A DNA stretch of 64,000 bases from Paracoccaceae bacterium (GTDB lineage Bacteria > Pseudomonadota > Alphaproteobacteria > Rhodobacterales > Rhodobacteraceae), in assembly GCA_024742455.1 (NCBI GenBank), contig JANSYL010000013.1:22865-86864 (forward strand). The letters run 5' to 3'. The translations under genes were made by a program, and so were the position numbers. The notes beneath the pieces are model-generated. The model was not told where the DNA came from and did not search any database. It saw only the letters and a program-made list of their open reading frames with translations. Positions 10,254-20,132 of the stretch are shown piece by piece. Each line of letters starts with the position of its first letter. Position 1 is the stretch's first letter.

Positions 10254-10886
10254 CTATTCCGCCGCGCCCGCCTGGCTGCGCAACTTGTCCATTTTCTGTT
10301 GCAGCTTGATCGCACGACGCTTCTGGTAGGTCCGGATCAAGGGCAGGCTGATGGCATAGCAAAGCGCCCCGCAGATCACGCCGGGGATCAGGCAGCCCAC
10401 CATGTAGGGAAAGAAGACGTCGTCGTAAAACTGTTCCAGCGCCGTCCAATGGGCGCGTTCGGGCGTGAACATCGCCTTGAAATTGTGCCACAAATCCCCC
10501 GCTGCGCCGGCGAATTTCTGAAACAGGCTGGCATCCACCTCGCCCCTCGGGTCACTGCCCAGGATGAAATGGCCGGTCTGCAACGAGATATAGGCGATCG
10601 GCAGATAGGTCAGCGGGTTGCCCAGGAAGGTCGCGAGGATCGCGGCCAGCATCGAGCCGCGCATCAGCTTGGCCAGGACCGCCGCGATCGGGAAGTGAAA
10701 CCCGAAGAACGGGGTGAAGACCGTGAACGCCCCGGCGAAGATGCCGCGCGCGATTTCTTCGGGGGATCCGGGCAGGCGGCGCATCCGGTGCTTGACATAG
10801 GTCGCCGCCCGCACCCATCCGCCACGCGGCCAGAGCACCTCGGAAAACCACCGAAGCCACGGTCGTTGATCACGGCGCTTGAACAC
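10254..10886 (-). CDS. DUF2062 domain membrane protein
   Basis: A 210-residue inner-membrane protein of the DUF2062 family. The diagnostic segment (about 40-85) reads [19 protein letters not shown] with the following [18 protein letters not shown], then a [11 protein letters not shown] motif, typical of the family. About three or four transmembrane segments are predicted, with a second hydrophobic pair near 155-180. Biochemical role unknown; the gene commonly sits next to pdxJ and rel in Rhodobacteraceae, as here. Confidence 0.88.
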   Translation of the reverse strand: MFKRRDQRPWLRWFSEVLWPRGGWVRAATYVKHRMRRLPGSPEEIARGIFAGAFTVFTPFFGFHFPIAAVLAKLMRGSMLAAILATFLGNPLTYLPIAYISLQTGHFILGSDPRGEVDASLFQKFAGAAGDLWHNFKAMFTPERAHWTALEQFYDDVFFPYMVGCLIPGVICGALCYAISLPLIRTYQKRRAIKLQQKMDKLRSQAGAAE

Positions 10887-10950
10887 CGATGTCGCCTCCC
10901 CTGCGCCGGCCAGGCACGGCCGACGTTGCCATCTTCAGCGATATGGGGCC

Positions 10951-13074
10951 CTACGGGCTGCGGTCCAGATCACGGAACCGGGCCAGCGTGGCCACGTCAC
11001 TGTCCGCTTCGACCGCCATCATCACGGCATGGAGGTGTTCGGCGTTGCGCACATCCACGTCGATGAGAAGACGGAAGAAATCCGGTTTCCGATCAACGAA
11101 GTGCAGGTCCGAGATATTGGCGTTCTGCTCGCCGATCAATGTGCATATTCGCCCCAGCACGCCATGTTCGTTTGAAATGGTGACATCGATGGTGACATTG
11201 TGAACCGGGGCATGGCGGCCGTCGGACCAGTGCAGGTCTATCCAGCGGTCGGGCCGGTCATCGAAGGCGGCCAGCGCCGGACAGTCGATGGTGTGCACGA
11301 TCGGGCCCTTGCCGGGATAGGTGATGCCCACGATGCGTTCGCCGGGCACGGCCTGGCAGCATTGGGCCCGCCGCGTTTCGGCGCCGGGCGGCAGGCCGAT
11401 CACCGCGCGCCGTTCGCTGACTTCGGCCGTTGGTTCCTGACCTGCCAGTTCGGGGTAAAGCTCGGCCACCACGCGCCGCGCCGACATCTCGGCGCTGCCG
11501 ATGCGCGCCAGAACATCCTCGCCCCCGCTCAGGTGCAGCGCCTTGGCTGCCGTCGCCAGCGCCTTGTCGGTGGCCTTCTTGCCGACCTGTTCGAACGCCA
11601 CCCGCGCCAGTTCCCGGCCCAGCTTGATATAGCGTTCGCGGTCTTCCTCGCGCAGCGACCGGCGGATCGCGGATTTCGCCCGCCCCGTCACCGCGATGTC
11701 GATCCAGGTGGCCTGCGGCGTCTGGCCCTCGGCGGTCATGATCTCGACGGATTGGCCGTTCTTCAGCCGCGTCCACAGCGGCACGCGCAGCCCGTCGACC
11801 TTGGCCCCGACACAGGAATGGCCGATGCGGGTATGGATGGAATAGGCGAAATCGATCGGCGTCGCCCCCTTGGGCAGCTTCACCACATCGCCCTTGGGCG
11901 TGAAGCAGAACACCTGGTCGGAATACATCTCGAGCTTCACATGCTCGAGGAAATCCTCGTGATCCTCGGCATTCTGGAACCGTTCGGTCAGCCCCTCGAG
12001 CCATTCCGCCGGATCCACGGCAAACGGGTTCTCGGCGCGGACCCCGTCACGATAGGACCAATGTGCAGCCACGCCCGATTCCGCCACCTCGTGCATCTGG
12101 CGGGTGCGGATCTGGATCTCGACGGTCTTGCCGTCGCGGCCCGAAACCGAGGTATGGATCGACCGGTAGCCGTTCGATTTCGGCTGGCTGATATAGTCCT
12201 TGAAGCGCCCCGGTACTGCGCGCCAGCGTTGATGCACCGCCCCCAGCACGCGGTAGCAGTCGATATCGGTCTTGGTCAGCACCCGGAACCCGTAGATGTC
12301 GGAGAGCCGCGAGAAGGTCAGTTCCTTTTCCTTCATCTTGCGCCAGATCGAGAACGGCTTTTTCGCGCGCCCGAAGACATCGGCCTCGATCCCGTGTTTC
12401 TCCAGAACCGCCTCGATATCCTCGGTGATGCGGGGGATGACCTCGCCGGTTTCCTTCTGCAGCGTGATGAAGCGGCGGATGATCGAGCTGCGTTCCTCGG
12501 GGCTGAGGACGCGGAACGACAGGTCCTCAAGCTCGTCGCGCATCCATTGCATGCCCATGCGCCCGGCCAGCGGCGCATAGATGTCCATCGTCTCCTGCGC
12601 CTTCTTCTTCTGCTTTTCCAGCGGCATGTGCCGGATCGTGCGCATGTTGTGCAGCCGGTCGGCCAGCTTGACCAGGATCACCCGCAGGTCCTTGGACATC
12701 GCCATCAGAAGCTTGCGGAAATTCTCGGCCTGTTTCGATTCGCGGCTGGAGAGTTCCAGGTTGGTCAGCTTGGTGACCCCGTCGACCAGTTCGGCCACGT
12801 CGCGCCCGAACAGATCGGCGATTTCCGTGAAGGTGCCCTTGGTGTCCTCGATCGTGTCATGCAGCAGCGCGGTGGCAATGGTGGCATCGTCCAGCCGCTG
12901 TTCGGTCAGGATCGCGGCGACCGCCACGGGATGGGTGAAATAGGGCTCGCCCGAATGGCGCGTCTGTCCGTCATGCATGCGCGCCGCGTAATCATGGGCG
13001 CGGCGCAGCATCTTCTCGTCGGTCTTGGGGTTGTAGTTGCGAACCAGGCTGATCAGGTCATCGACGTCGATCAT
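10951..13074 (-). CDS. rel: Bifunctional (p)ppGpp synthetase/hydrolase (RelA/SpoT)
   Basis: A 707-residue Rel enzyme controlling the stringent response. Order of domains: N-terminal HD hydrolase (HDTIEDT), synthetase domain (about 225-340, with SRLSDIYGFRVL and YRSIHTSV), TGS domain (about 385-445, FTPKGDVVKLPKGATPIDFAYSIH begins here), zinc-finger-like region with CC, and C-terminal ACT domain (about 625-700). An intact HD motif suggests both hydrolysis and synthesis. The ATG at 13074 was preferred; an in-frame TTG at 13107, closer to rpoZ, is an alternative. The gene follows rpoZ as in many Alphaproteobacteria. Confidence 0.95.
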   Translation of the reverse strand: MIDVDDLISLVRNYNPKTDEKMLRRAHDYAARMHDGQTRHSGEPYFTHPVAVAAILTEQRLDDATIATALLHDTIEDTKGTFTEIADLFGRDVAELVDGVTKLTNLELSSRESKQAENFRKLLMAMSKDLRVILVKLADRLHNMRTIRHMPLEKQKKKAQETMDIYAPLAGRMGMQWMRDELEDLSFRVLSPEERSSIIRRFITLQKETGEVIPRITEDIEAVLEKHGIEADVFGRAKKPFSIWRKMKEKELTFSRLSDIYGFRVLTKTDIDCYRVLGAVHQRWRAVPGRFKDYISQPKSNGYRSIHTSVSGRDGKTVEIQIRTRQMHEVAESGVAAHWSYRDGVRAENPFAVDPAEWLEGLTERFQNAEDHEDFLEHVKLEMYSDQVFCFTPKGDVVKLPKGATPIDFAYSIHTRIGHSCVGAKVDGLRVPLWTRLKNGQSVEIMTAEGQTPQATWIDIAVTGRAKSAIRRSLREEDRERYIKLGRELARVAFEQVGKKATDKALATAAKALHLSGGEDVLARIGSAEMSARRVVAELYPELAGQEPTAEVSERRAVIGLPPGAETRRAQCCQAVPGERIVGITYPGKGPIVHTIDCPALAAFDDRPDRWIDLHWSDGRHAPVHNVTIDVTISNEHGVLGRICTLIGEQNANISDLHFVDRKPDFFRLLIDVDVRNAEHLHAVMMAVEADSDVATLARFRDLDRSP

Positions 13075-13111
13075 CGCCGCCGTTATGCGATCGGCCTCGT
13101 GGTTCAAGGCG

Positions 13112-13465
13112 TCACTTCTGCCCCTGAGCTTCCAGAAGCGCGCGCAGCATCTGCGCCTCGCTCATGTCGTCCTGGGCCGGGCGGTCCTGTTCGACACCCT
13201 GCAACAGGCCCATCGCGTCCTCTTCGGGCTCGTCGACCTCGTTCTGGGTCTGCAGGCTTTCGATCAGCCGCTCGCGCAGGTCCTCGGCGATCTGGGTTTC
13301 CTCGGCGATCTCGCGCAGGGCCACGACGGGGTTCTTGTCATTGTCGCGGTCCACGGTGATCGGCGCCCCGGACGAGATTTCCCGCGCGCGGTGGCTGGCC
13401 AGCATGACAAGCTCGAACCGGTTGGGAACCTTGTCGACGCAGTCTTCGACGGTAACGCGGGCCAT
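13112..13465 (-). CDS. rpoZ: RNA polymerase omega subunit
   Basis: A 117-residue omega subunit. The N-terminal [20 protein letters not shown] and the following ASHRAREI and [14 protein letters not shown] segments are the family core (residues 1-65). The C-terminal half is acidic and typical of alphaproteobacterial omega proteins. Omega stabilises the beta' subunit and is a site of ppGpp action, which fits its location directly upstream of rel. A GGAGTGA ribosome-binding sequence precedes the ATG. Confidence 0.95.
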   Translation of the reverse strand: MARVTVEDCVDKVPNRFELVMLASHRAREISSGAPITVDRDNDKNPVVALREIAEETQIAEDLRERLIESLQTQNEVDEPEEDAMGLLQGVEQDRPAQDDMSEAQMLRALLEAQGQK

Positions 13466-13592
13466 GAACGATCACTCCGGGGCAGGTTGGGGATAGCCGA
13501 AACCCTGCACATAAAGCGCGCCCGCCTGTCATGCAAGCCCCGGCAGGGCGCGCACGCGGTCCGAAACCGAAGCCCCGATCCGACCCCCGCGC

Positions 13593-14180
13593 CTAAAGTC
13601 GCCGGATCGCGGCGCGGTCGGCGCCGGGCAGCGCCGCCAGCATCTGGGCCACGCTTTGCCCGGTCACCGGGTGGACCCAATCCGGGGCCACATCCGCCAA
13701 GGGTACCAGCACAAAACCCCGCTCGGCCATGCGGGGATGCGGCAGGATCAGGGTATCGGGCGCCTCGGCCCCGGCCCGCGCGGGCGGCAGCGCGGCCCAT
13801 CGGGTCTGGGTGCGGGTGTCCGGCAGCACCATCTTCCCCAGCGCAATGAGGTCGAGGTCGATCACCCGGGCCTCCCACCGCGCGCGGCGTTCGCGGCCTA
13901 TCCCGGCCTCGATCCCGTGCAGCGAATCCAGCAGGGCGCGCGCCGAGCCGCCCCACCGGAGCCGCAGCGCGGCGTTGACGAAGTCGGGCCCGGAGCCGGG
14001 CGGATAGGCGGGCGTGGCATAAAGCGCGCTGTGATCCACCCCGCCCTCCGACAGATCGGCGACCGCCGCCATGGCCCGGCGCACCGTGTCTTTTGGCGCC
14101 ATTTCGCCGGGCAGGTTTGCCCCCACGGCCACCAGCGCGTCCTGTGCAACATTTTCGTGACACTCGTCTTGCGCCTGCAT
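13593..14180 (-). CDS. folK: 2-amino-4-hydroxy-6-hydroxymethyldihydropteridine diphosphokinase
   Basis: A 195-residue HPPK of folate biosynthesis, transferring pyrophosphate from ATP to hydroxymethyl-dihydropterin. Evidence: VAVGANLPG at the N-terminus, the FVNAALRLRW substrate-site segment, the signature RRARWEARVIDLDLIALG (metal-binding DLD), and LPHPRMAERGFVLVPLADVAP near the C-terminus. It is the first minus-strand gene of the rpoZ-rel block and is divergent from the NYN-domain gene. The start is uncertain by a few codons because it opens with a non-conserved MQAQDECHE segment. Confidence 0.92.
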   Translation of the reverse strand: MQAQDECHENVAQDALVAVGANLPGEMAPKDTVRRAMAAVADLSEGGVDHSALYATPAYPPGSGPDFVNAALRLRWGGSARALLDSLHGIEAGIGRERRARWEARVIDLDLIALGKMVLPDTRTQTRWAALPPARAGAEAPDTLILPHPRMAERGFVLVPLADVAPDWVHPVTGQSVAQMLAALPGADRAAIRRL

Positions 14181-14284
14181 CGCAAATCCTTATTTCACGG
14201 GCATCCATCGCGCGGCGGACGCGGTCGTTTCACTCCCGACCCTACATGGCCGCGCGCATGGCGCATTTCACGGGATTGTCTGCA

Positions 14285-14860
14285 ATGTTTTACAGAGACG
14301 AAAAACTGGCGCTGTTCATTGACGGGGCCAATCTTTACGCCGCCGCCAAGGCTCTGGGCTTCGACATTGATTACAAGCTTCTGCGGCAGGAATTCATGCA
14401 ACGGGGCAAGCTCTTGCGCGCATTCTATTACACCGCGCTGCTGGAGAATGACGAATATTCGCCGATCCGCCCCCTGGTCGACTGGCTGCATTACAACGGC
14501 TTCACCATGGTCACCAAACCCGCCAAGGAATTCACCGACAGCCAGGGCCGCCGCAAGATCAAGGGCAACATGGATATCGAGCTGGCCGTCGACGCGATGG
14601 AGATTGCCGAACATGTCGATCATATCGTACTATTCTCGGGCGATGGCGATTTCCGGTCGCTGGTCGAGGCGGTGCAGCGCAAGGGCTGCCGGGTCTCGGT
14701 GGTGTCCACCATCCGCAGCCAGCCGCCGATGATTGCCGATGACCTGCGCCGCCAGGCCGACAATTTCATCGAGCTCGACGAGCTGAAGGAGGTCATCGGC
14801 CGCCCCCCGCGTGAGCCGCGCCCCCATGAGGACGAGGCAGACGCCGGGGCCGAGGCATAG
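14285..14860 (+). CDS. NYN domain (LabA/DUF88) protein
   Basis: A 191-residue NYN-domain protein of the PIN-like nuclease fold. LFIDGANLYAAAKALG carries the first conserved Asp, GNMDIELAVDAM the second acidic cluster, and VLFSGDGDFRSLVEAVQRKG the third, giving a complete set of predicted metal-binding acids. This suggests a ribonuclease, though the substrate is unknown. The start MFYRDEKLALF was chosen because it matches homologous N-termini; the frame is open well upstream over the divergent folK promoter region. A short Asp/Glu-rich C-terminal tail is present. Confidence 0.88.
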   Translation: MFYRDEKLALFIDGANLYAAAKALGFDIDYKLLRQEFMQRGKLLRAFYYTALLENDEYSPIRPLVDWLHYNGFTMVTKPAKEFTDSQGRRKIKGNMDIELAVDAMEIAEHVDHIVLFSGDGDFRSLVEAVQRKGCRVSVVSTIRSQPPMIADDLRRQADNFIELDELKEVIGRPPREPRPHEDEADAGAEA

Positions 14861-14934
14861 CCGCGCACTGGACGCACAACGCGGCAGGGCTTAGGCTTTG
14901 CCGTGATGATCCTGCATGACGAGTGCTGTCCGCG

Positions 14935-15888
14935 ATGACCTCGAAGCCGCCCCTCACCATCCTCATGGCCGCCCCGCGCGGGTTCTGCGCGGGTGTCGAC
15001 CGCGCCATCAAGATCGTGGAGATGGCGCTGGAGAAATGGGGCGCGCCGGTCTTTGTCCGGCACGAGATCGTCCATAACAAATACGTGGTCGATGACCTGC
15101 GCGCCAAGGGGGCTGTATTCGTCAAGGAGCTTGACGAATGCCCCGATGACCGCCCGGTGATCTTTTCCGCCCATGGCGTGCCGAAATCGGTGCCCGCAGC
15201 CGCGCAGGCGCGGAAGATGCTGTTCGTCGATGCGACCTGCCCCCTGGTGTCGAAGGTCCATATCGAGGCCGCCCGCCACCACGAGAACGGCCTCCAGATG
15301 ATCATGATCGGCCATGCGGGCCACCCCGAAACGCTGGGCACAATGGGCCAGCTGCCGCCCGGCGAGGTGCTGCTGGTCGAAACGGTCGAAGACGTGGCCA
15401 CCGTCGATGTGCGCGACCCGGACCGCCTTGCCTTCATCACCCAGACCACGCTCAGCATCGATGACACGGCGGATATCGTGGCCGCGCTCAAGGCGCGCTT
15501 CCCCGCCATCACCGGCCCCCACAAGGAAGACATCTGCTACGCCACCACCAACCGGCAGGAGGCGGTGAAAGCGATGGCCCCCAAGGCCGATGCGATGCTG
15601 GTGGTGGGCGCGCCCAATTCGTCGAATTCCAAACGCCTGGTCGAGGTCGGCGCGCGCGCCGGCTGCCCCTATGCACAACTGGTCCAGCGGGCATCTGACA
15701 TCGACTGGCGTGCGCTGGAAGGCATCCGGACGCTTGGCATCACCGCCGGGGCATCCGCCCCCGAGGTGCTGATCAACGAGGTGGTCGACGCCTTTCGCGC
15801 GCAATACGACGTGACGGTCGAGGTGGTGGAGACAGCGGTCGAAAACGTCGAGTTCAAGGTGCCGCGGGTGCTGCGGGAGACGGCGTGA
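14935..15888 (+). CDS. ispH: 4-hydroxy-3-methylbut-2-enyl diphosphate reductase
   Basis: A 317-residue iron-sulfur enzyme catalysing the last step of the methylerythritol phosphate pathway to isopentenyl and dimethylallyl diphosphate. The three cluster Cys are in PRGFCAGVD (Cys18), VDATCPLV and [10 protein letters not shown]; the acid/phosphate-site segments SAHGVP, GHAGHPE and [12 protein letters not shown] are intact. Isoprenoid supply feeds carotenoids, quinones and bacteriochlorophyll in a phototroph. The start MTSKPP was preferred; another ATG four codons earlier exists. Confidence 0.95.
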   Translation: MTSKPPLTILMAAPRGFCAGVDRAIKIVEMALEKWGAPVFVRHEIVHNKYVVDDLRAKGAVFVKELDECPDDRPVIFSAHGVPKSVPAAAQARKMLFVDATCPLVSKVHIEAARHHENGLQMIMIGHAGHPETLGTMGQLPPGEVLLVETVEDVATVDVRDPDRLAFITQTTLSIDDTADIVAALKARFPAITGPHKEDICYATTNRQEAVKAMAPKADAMLVVGAPNSSNSKRLVEVGARAGCPYAQLVQRASDIDWRALEGIRTLGITAGASAPEVLINEVVDAFRAQYDVTVEVVETAVENVEFKVPRVLRETA

Positions 15889-15918
15889 GGGGCGCGCGGT
15901 CACGCTCTGCGAGGGGAC

Positions 15919-15958
15919 GGTGCCTTGGGGAAAGGTGCCTTGGGGAAAGGTGCCGTGG
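15919..15958. repeat. 15-bp direct repeat, about 2.6 copies
   Basis: Two exact copies of the 15-base unit GGTGCCTTGGGGAAA stand head to tail (15919-15933 and 15934-15948), followed by a partial third (GGTGCCGTGG). The array fills the gap between the converging ispH and GNAT genes and ends at the GNAT stop codon. It looks like a simple slippage repeat; no function is evident. Confidence 0.85.
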
Positions 15959-16570
15959 CTAAAGCCGTTTGGTCAGCAGGATCCAGTCGTTCCCCGGGCC
16001 GTCCCAGCCACCCTTGAAGATCGGGCGGCGGGCCCTCTCGGTGTAGCCATCGGCGGCGTAGAGCGCGCGCGCTGGCGCGTTGGCGTCGGAGACGACCAAG
16101 CAGATCAGATCGTGGCGGCCGGCGCGGGCGATGGCCTCGGCTGTGTCGAGCAGTCGGCGAGCGAGGCCCTGGCGGCGGGCGCTCTCGACAGTGGCGACGT
16201 CGTTGAGGTACCAGCTGCCGAGCACGAGATTTTGAAGCTCAAGAACGGAGCGGTAGAGGCCGGCCTCAGGGAGTTCCAAGGGCTCCAGCCCGATAGGATT
16301 CCCCAACAATACCGCCTCGACGCCCTCGCCTCGGTCCACGACGACCATGGTCTGTCCGTCTTCCATGCGGCCGATCTGGCGGAGGCGGCCGATTTCCCAC
16401 GGATCACCCTCAGCGCCGGCCATCTCCTGCCAGCGGTGGAGGTGGAGGCCGCCCGAGGCTGCGTTGTTGAGCCGCGCCACGACCGCCGCATCCTCGCGCC
16501 GGAAGGGGCGAAGCGGCGGCGCGAGCGGGATCGGGCAAGCGGCTTCTGTGAGCGTGGGCGTGCCGGGCAT
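15959..16570 (-). CDS. GNAT family N-acetyltransferase
   Basis: A 203-residue GNAT protein. The acetyl-CoA-binding motif A appears as DVATVESARRQGLARRLLDTAE (a Q/RxxGxG/A pattern) and motif B as YAADGYTERARRPIF. The substrate is unknown; this branch resembles acetyltransferases acting on small molecules. The ATG at 16570 was chosen because GAGGGA precedes it at good spacing; an in-frame GTG 27 bases upstream is an alternative. The gene stands alone, convergent with ispH. Confidence 0.85.
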   Translation of the reverse strand: MPGTPTLTEAACPIPLAPPLRPFRREDAAVVARLNNAASGGLHLHRWQEMAGAEGDPWEIGRLRQIGRMEDGQTMVVVDRGEGVEAVLLGNPIGLEPLELPEAGLYRSVLELQNLVLGSWYLNDVATVESARRQGLARRLLDTAEAIARAGRHDLICLVVSDANAPARALYAADGYTERARRPIFKGGWDGPGNDWILLTKRL

Positions 16571-16893
16571 GGGTGCTCTTCCCTCAGGTTTGTTCACCAG
16601 ACGGTAACAGGCCTATCTGCACTGCCCTACGATTCGCCTCTTCAATCGACTGACAGGTCCTGCGGGTCAGGCGTTCTGCACCCGTGCCGGCGGCGGCTGT
16701 CGTGTAGGCACGCAGATTTCTGCGGATCACCGCGCCGTTTGCGAACGACCGCTCCATACACGTTCCTGCCGGTCGTCGCCGGAACCCGAACGACAGCAAT
16801 GTCCCGCATGGCGGTCGTTCCCCGTCCTCCCCCAACGCTAGGCACAAGCCATCCCCCTTGCCCCTTGTCCCGCCCCGGGGCAGAACCGCGGCC
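16571..16893. other. Intergenic region without recognised gene
   Basis: About 320 bases between the GNAT gene (reading left) and the DUF3429 gene (reading right). It should hold the promoters of both. I see no convincing open frame with homology, no RNA gene and no strong hairpin. The right third is C-rich. Confidence 0.6.
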
Positions 16894-17346
16894 ATGACGC
16901 GCATCCCCTTTTCCGCCCTGATCCTCGGCCTTGCCGGGCTGATCCCGTTCCTCTGGGGCGCGGTCACGGCGGTCGCACCGGGGCTGGAGGACTGGTCACA
17001 ATCGGCTTTCGGGTTCCGCTTCACCTCGGGCCCTCTGCTGCAGACCTATGGCATCGTGATCCTCAGCTTCATGTCCGGCGTGATCTGGGGTTTTGCCACC
17101 CGCGCCAAGGGGGCCACCGCCGCGCTCGGCTACGCCCTGTCGGTGCTGCCCGCGCTCTGGGCGTTCTTCCTCGGCACCGGCATGCGGCCCATGTCGCTCT
17201 GGGCGCTGCTGGCGGGCTTCGTGGCCCTGCTGGCCATCGACGCGCTGTTGACCCGGCGCGGGCTTGCGCCGGACTGGTGGATGTCGCTGCGCCTGCTGCT
17301 GACCGGGGTCGTGGCCGCCTGCCTCGCCATCGGGGCGCTGGCATGA
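16894..17346 (+). CDS. DUF3429 family membrane protein
   Basis: A 150-residue inner-membrane protein with about five hydrophobic helices, matching DUF3429: the ILGLAGLIPFLWGA first helix, YGIVILSFMSGVIWGFA in the second, and a conserved tryptophan-containing helix with LPALWAFFLG. Function unknown. The ATG at 16894 (MTRIPFS) was chosen over an upstream start. Its stop overlaps the ATG of the methyltransferase (ATGA), indicating translational coupling. Confidence 0.83.
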   Translation: MTRIPFSALILGLAGLIPFLWGAVTAVAPGLEDWSQSAFGFRFTSGPLLQTYGIVILSFMSGVIWGFATRAKGATAALGYALSVLPALWAFFLGTGMRPMSLWALLAGFVALLAIDALLTRRGLAPDWWMSLRLLLTGVVAACLAIGALA

Positions 17347-17930
17347 CCGACGCCGAAACCCTGGCCGCCTATGCCCGCGATGCCGCGCGGTATAGCGCGA
17401 TGCCGATGAGCGATCAGCAGACGCAGGCGCTGGCCGATTTCATCGACCGGCTGCCGCGCGGGGCATACGTGCTCGACGTGGGCTGCGGCCCGGGCCTGCA
17501 GGCGGCGGCAATGATCCGGGCGGGGCACCGGGTCACCGGCATCGACCCGACCCGCGATTTCGTGACCGAGGCTTTGCATAACGGCGTCGATGCACGGCTC
17601 GGCAGTGTCGAGGATGTGATGGCGGTCGCCGAATATGACGCCGTTCATGCCAGTTTCAGCCTGCTTCACTGCCCCCGCGCCGACATCCCTGGCCATATCG
17701 CCCGGCTGGCGCGCGCGCTGCGCCCGGGCGGCGTGCTGTTTCTGGGCATGAAACTGGGCACGGGCGAAGGCCGCGATGCGCTTGGCCGGTTCTACACCTA
17801 TGTCAGCGAGATCGAGCTTGCCGGTTGGATCAAGGCCGCCGGCCTGACGCCCGAGCGGTCGGTGACGGGCACGGGCAAGGGGCTGGCGGGCACCGAAGAC
17901 CCCTATGTCCTGATGACCGCCCATGCCTGA
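17343..17930 (+). CDS. Class I SAM-dependent methyltransferase
   Basis: A 195-residue class I methyltransferase. Motif [12 protein letters not shown] is at about 43-53, the acidic residue that binds the ribose is in GIDPTRDF, and [24 protein letters not shown] is the post-II/III region of the methyltransf_11 type. The acceptor substrate is unknown. It overlaps the DUF3429 gene upstream by four bases and rnhA downstream by eight, forming a tight four-gene operon. Confidence 0.87.
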   Translation: MTDAETLAAYARDAARYSAMPMSDQQTQALADFIDRLPRGAYVLDVGCGPGLQAAAMIRAGHRVTGIDPTRDFVTEALHNGVDARLGSVEDVMAVAEYDAVHASFSLLHCPRADIPGHIARLARALRPGGVLFLGMKLGTGEGRDALGRFYTYVSEIELAGWIKAAGLTPERSVTGTGKGLAGTEDPYVLMTAHA

Positions 17931-18384
17931 TCTGTTCGCCTATACCGACGGGGCCTGTTCCGGGAATCCCGGCCCGGGCGGCTGGGGGGTGCTGCTGCAG
18001 GCCAGAACCGGCGACACGGTCGTCAAGGAACGTGAGCTAAAAGGCGGCGAGGCCGACACAACCAACAACCGGATGGAGCTTGAGGCCGCCATTGCCGCGC
18101 TGGAGGCGCTGGAACGTCCCTCCCGCGTCACCGTCGTCACCGACAGCGCCTATGTGAAGGGCGGCATCACCGCCTGGCTGCACAGCTGGAAACGGAACGG
18201 CTGGAAGACGGCGACGAAGAAACCGGTCAAGAACGAAGACCTCTGGCGCAGGCTGGATGCCGCCGCCGCGCGCCATGACGTGACCTGGGAATGGGTCAAG
18301 GGCCACGCGGGCCACCCCGAAAACGAACGCGCCGATGAACTGGCGCGCGCAGGAATGGCCCCGTTCAAGGGCGGGGGCAAATGA
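17923..18384 (+). CDS. rnhA: Ribonuclease HI
   Basis: A 153-residue RNase HI that cleaves RNA in RNA-DNA hybrids. The catalytic acids are visible in [16 protein letters not shown] (Asp), [13 protein letters not shown] (Glu), VVTDSAYV (Asp) and [13 protein letters not shown] (Asp), and the basic handle region with [15 protein letters not shown] is present. Length is normal. It overlaps the methyltransferase before it and the TRIC-type gene after it (ATGA), so it belongs to the same operon. Confidence 0.96.
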   Translation: MPDLFAYTDGACSGNPGPGGWGVLLQARTGDTVVKERELKGGEADTTNNRMELEAAIAALEALERPSRVTVVTDSAYVKGGITAWLHSWKRNGWKTATKKPVKNEDLWRRLDAAAARHDVTWEWVKGHAGHPENERADELARAGMAPFKGGGK

Positions 18385-19004
18385 CCACGCTTCTGGCCCT
18401 CGATTACGCTGCCGCGCTGATCTTCGCGCTGACGGGGGCGCTGACCGCGTCGCGCGCACAGCTCGACATCATCGGGTTCTTCTTTCTGGCCTGCCTGACG
18501 GCGGTCGGCGGGGGCACGCTGCGCGACCTGATTCTCGACCGGGGCCCGGTGTTCTGGGTCGCCGACCCCACGCCGCTCGCCATCGCCTGCGCCGCCGCCC
18601 TGATCGTGTTCTTCACCGCGCATCTGTTGGAAAGCCGGTTGAAGGTTTTGATTTGGCTCGATGCACTGGCGCTCGGTGTCGCGGTGGCCGCCGGGGCGGG
18701 CGTGGCGATGGCGCTGGACCAATCGGTGCCCATCGTGCTGGTCATGGGCGTGGCCACCGGCACCTTCGGCGGGCTGATGCGCGACGTGGTGGCCAACGAG
18801 GTGCCGCTGGTCCTGAAACAGGGCGAGCTTTACGTCACAGCCGCGCTGGCGGGCGCAGGCGCGGCGGTGATCGCGGGGGCGTTCCTCGCCCACCCGCTCG
18901 CCCCGCCCATCGCGGCCATCGCCACCAGTTTCGGCCTGCGCGCAGGCTCGCTCGCCTTCGGCTGGCGCCTTCCGGTCTATAGGCCAAGACCGCCCAGGGC
19001 GTGA
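18381..19004 (+). CDS. UPF0126/TRIC family membrane protein
   Basis: A 207-residue protein with seven hydrophobic helices arranged as two repeats, each ending in a glycine-rich motif: [12 protein letters not shown] (about 38-49) and [13 protein letters not shown] (about 134-146). This is the UPF0126/YadS family, bacterial relatives of trimeric intracellular cation channels. Ion selectivity is not evident. Last gene of the operon; a six-base-pair hairpin (19004-19020) overlaps its stop but lacks a T tract. Confidence 0.88.
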   Translation: MTTLLALDYAAALIFALTGALTASRAQLDIIGFFFLACLTAVGGGTLRDLILDRGPVFWVADPTPLAIACAAALIVFFTAHLLESRLKVLIWLDALALGVAVAAGAGVAMALDQSVPIVLVMGVATGTFGGLMRDVVANEVPLVLKQGELYVTAALAGAGAAVIAGAFLAHPLAPPIAAIATSFGLRAGSLAFGWRLPVYRPRPPRA

Positions 19005-19127
19005 CCCACATCAGGTGGGTGGGGAAAAGGAAGCGAGCGTCCGGAACAAGCTGTCGCGCGGCAAGTTCAGCGCTGCGTCTCTTCTTCAATGCCTTGAAGC
19101 CATAGGGATAGACAGATTGAGGCTAAA

Positions 19128-19664
19128 CTAATCGTCGCGCGGGGTGACTTTCATATTTTCGGCGAAGTCTTCATTGAAAACCTTTAAGGTTTTCAAAAGA
19201 CTCATCAATACGCCGAGCACCCCGTCTTTGACCGAGATCCCCCTACGCCCAGCTATTTTGCAGTCAATGAACTCGAAGTTGCCGTCACCGTCCCAGTGGA
19301 AAGTGACGTCATAAAATCGGCATTGAATGAAGCGCCGTCCATCAACCGGAACCGTGCACATCTCATAGCTTTGGTTGATGATTTCTTTTGATACCGGCTT
19401 AACCAACGCGCTTCGCGTGCGGTCAAATTTTAGCGCCAGCCAGTGCGCCCAGGCCCCCGTCGCTGCCCCTACTATCCCCGCCCCGATGATCAAGCCTCCG
19501 ACGGAAAAAAGAGCGTCAATCATGGGGTCCGCCCACTCGGCAGAGTTGATGCCCAGACGCTGATATACTGCCGCCCAAAACGGTTCGGCAAACATTGCTA
19601 AAGCAGCACTAATTAGAACACCACTTGCAGCAATACCTAAAATCCAACGAAGAATTTTCCCCAT
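19128..19664 (-). CDS. Hypothetical membrane protein
   Basis: A 178-residue protein with two N-terminal transmembrane segments (about 5-27 and 50-75), then a soluble region with Lys/Arg-rich and Cys-containing beta segments (CTVPVDGRRFIQCRFYDV). No family was recognised. Base composition is visibly lower in GC than the neighbours and codon use is less biased, suggesting a later acquisition. It stands alone between the rnhA operon and fmt operon. A clear ATG is present. Confidence 0.6.
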   Translation of the reverse strand: MGKILRWILGIAASGVLISAALAMFAEPFWAAVYQRLGINSAEWADPMIDALFSVGGLIIGAGIVGAATGAWAHWLALKFDRTRSALVKPVSKEIINQSYEMCTVPVDGRRFIQCRFYDVTFHWDGDGNFEFIDCKIAGRRGISVKDGVLGVLMSLLKTLKVFNEDFAENMKVTPRDD

Positions 19665-19862
19665 GCTTCCAATATGCAGAGGCGATTTCTGAATGTGGAG
19701 TCATTTCACAACCCCGCGCTGCAAGCTTGGTGCATTTGATAACTAAGGCCGCAGCCCTGCCCCCGAACCGCCTCCAGGCAGGATCAAGACCTCGGGAATC
19801 CCGCACGGCATCCACCACAAGCCGCGCGTCATGGGGCCAGGAAACGCCCGCCGCCGCGCGGT

Positions 19863-20132
19863 TCAGCGCCGCCGGTTCTGCTTGGTGCGCCGCCGGTTGG
19901 CGTATTCGGTGGGGATCAGAACCAGCGCCGCCGCCGAGCCCACGATGGCATCCACCCCGGGCGATCCCAGCGACCAGCCAAACAGCGACCGGATGAAGAA
20001 CAGCGCCAGCACCGCCCCGAAGGCGATCAGGATCGAGGGCACCACCCCGCTATGGGTGATGTCCCAGCGTTCAAACAGATACGCCACCACCATCGCGATC
20101 ATCAGCGAGCCGAAAAACGAAAACAGGATCAC
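19863..20132 (-). CDS. Small membrane protein downstream of fmt
   Basis: An 89-residue protein with two or three hydrophobic helices (about 2-20, 30-48, 58-72) and a strongly basic C-terminus. No family recognised. The GTG start overlaps the fmt stop as GTGA, supporting translation as the last gene of the def-fmt operon. Confidence 0.6.
   Translation of the reverse strand: MILFSFFGSLMIAMVVAYLFERWDITHSGVVPSILIAFGAVLALFFIRSLFGWSLGSPGVDAIVGSAAALVLIPTEYANRRRTKQNRRR

Noticed and set aside
11200..13359. Long open frame of 719 codons on the plus strand opposite rel and rpoZ
   Set aside because: It is the mirror of a high-GC coding strand. The predicted protein is His/Arg/Gly-rich with no recognisable domain, whereas the minus strand encodes complete Rel and RpoZ.
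13264..14208. Arg/Gly-rich 314-codon frame overlapping folK and rpoZ
   Set aside because: Same-strand out-of-frame reading of folK and rpoZ codons with no domain match; both real genes are well supported.
19004..19020. Hairpin overlapping the TRIC-type gene stop as terminator
   Set aside because: Only six base pairs and no following T tract on either strand.
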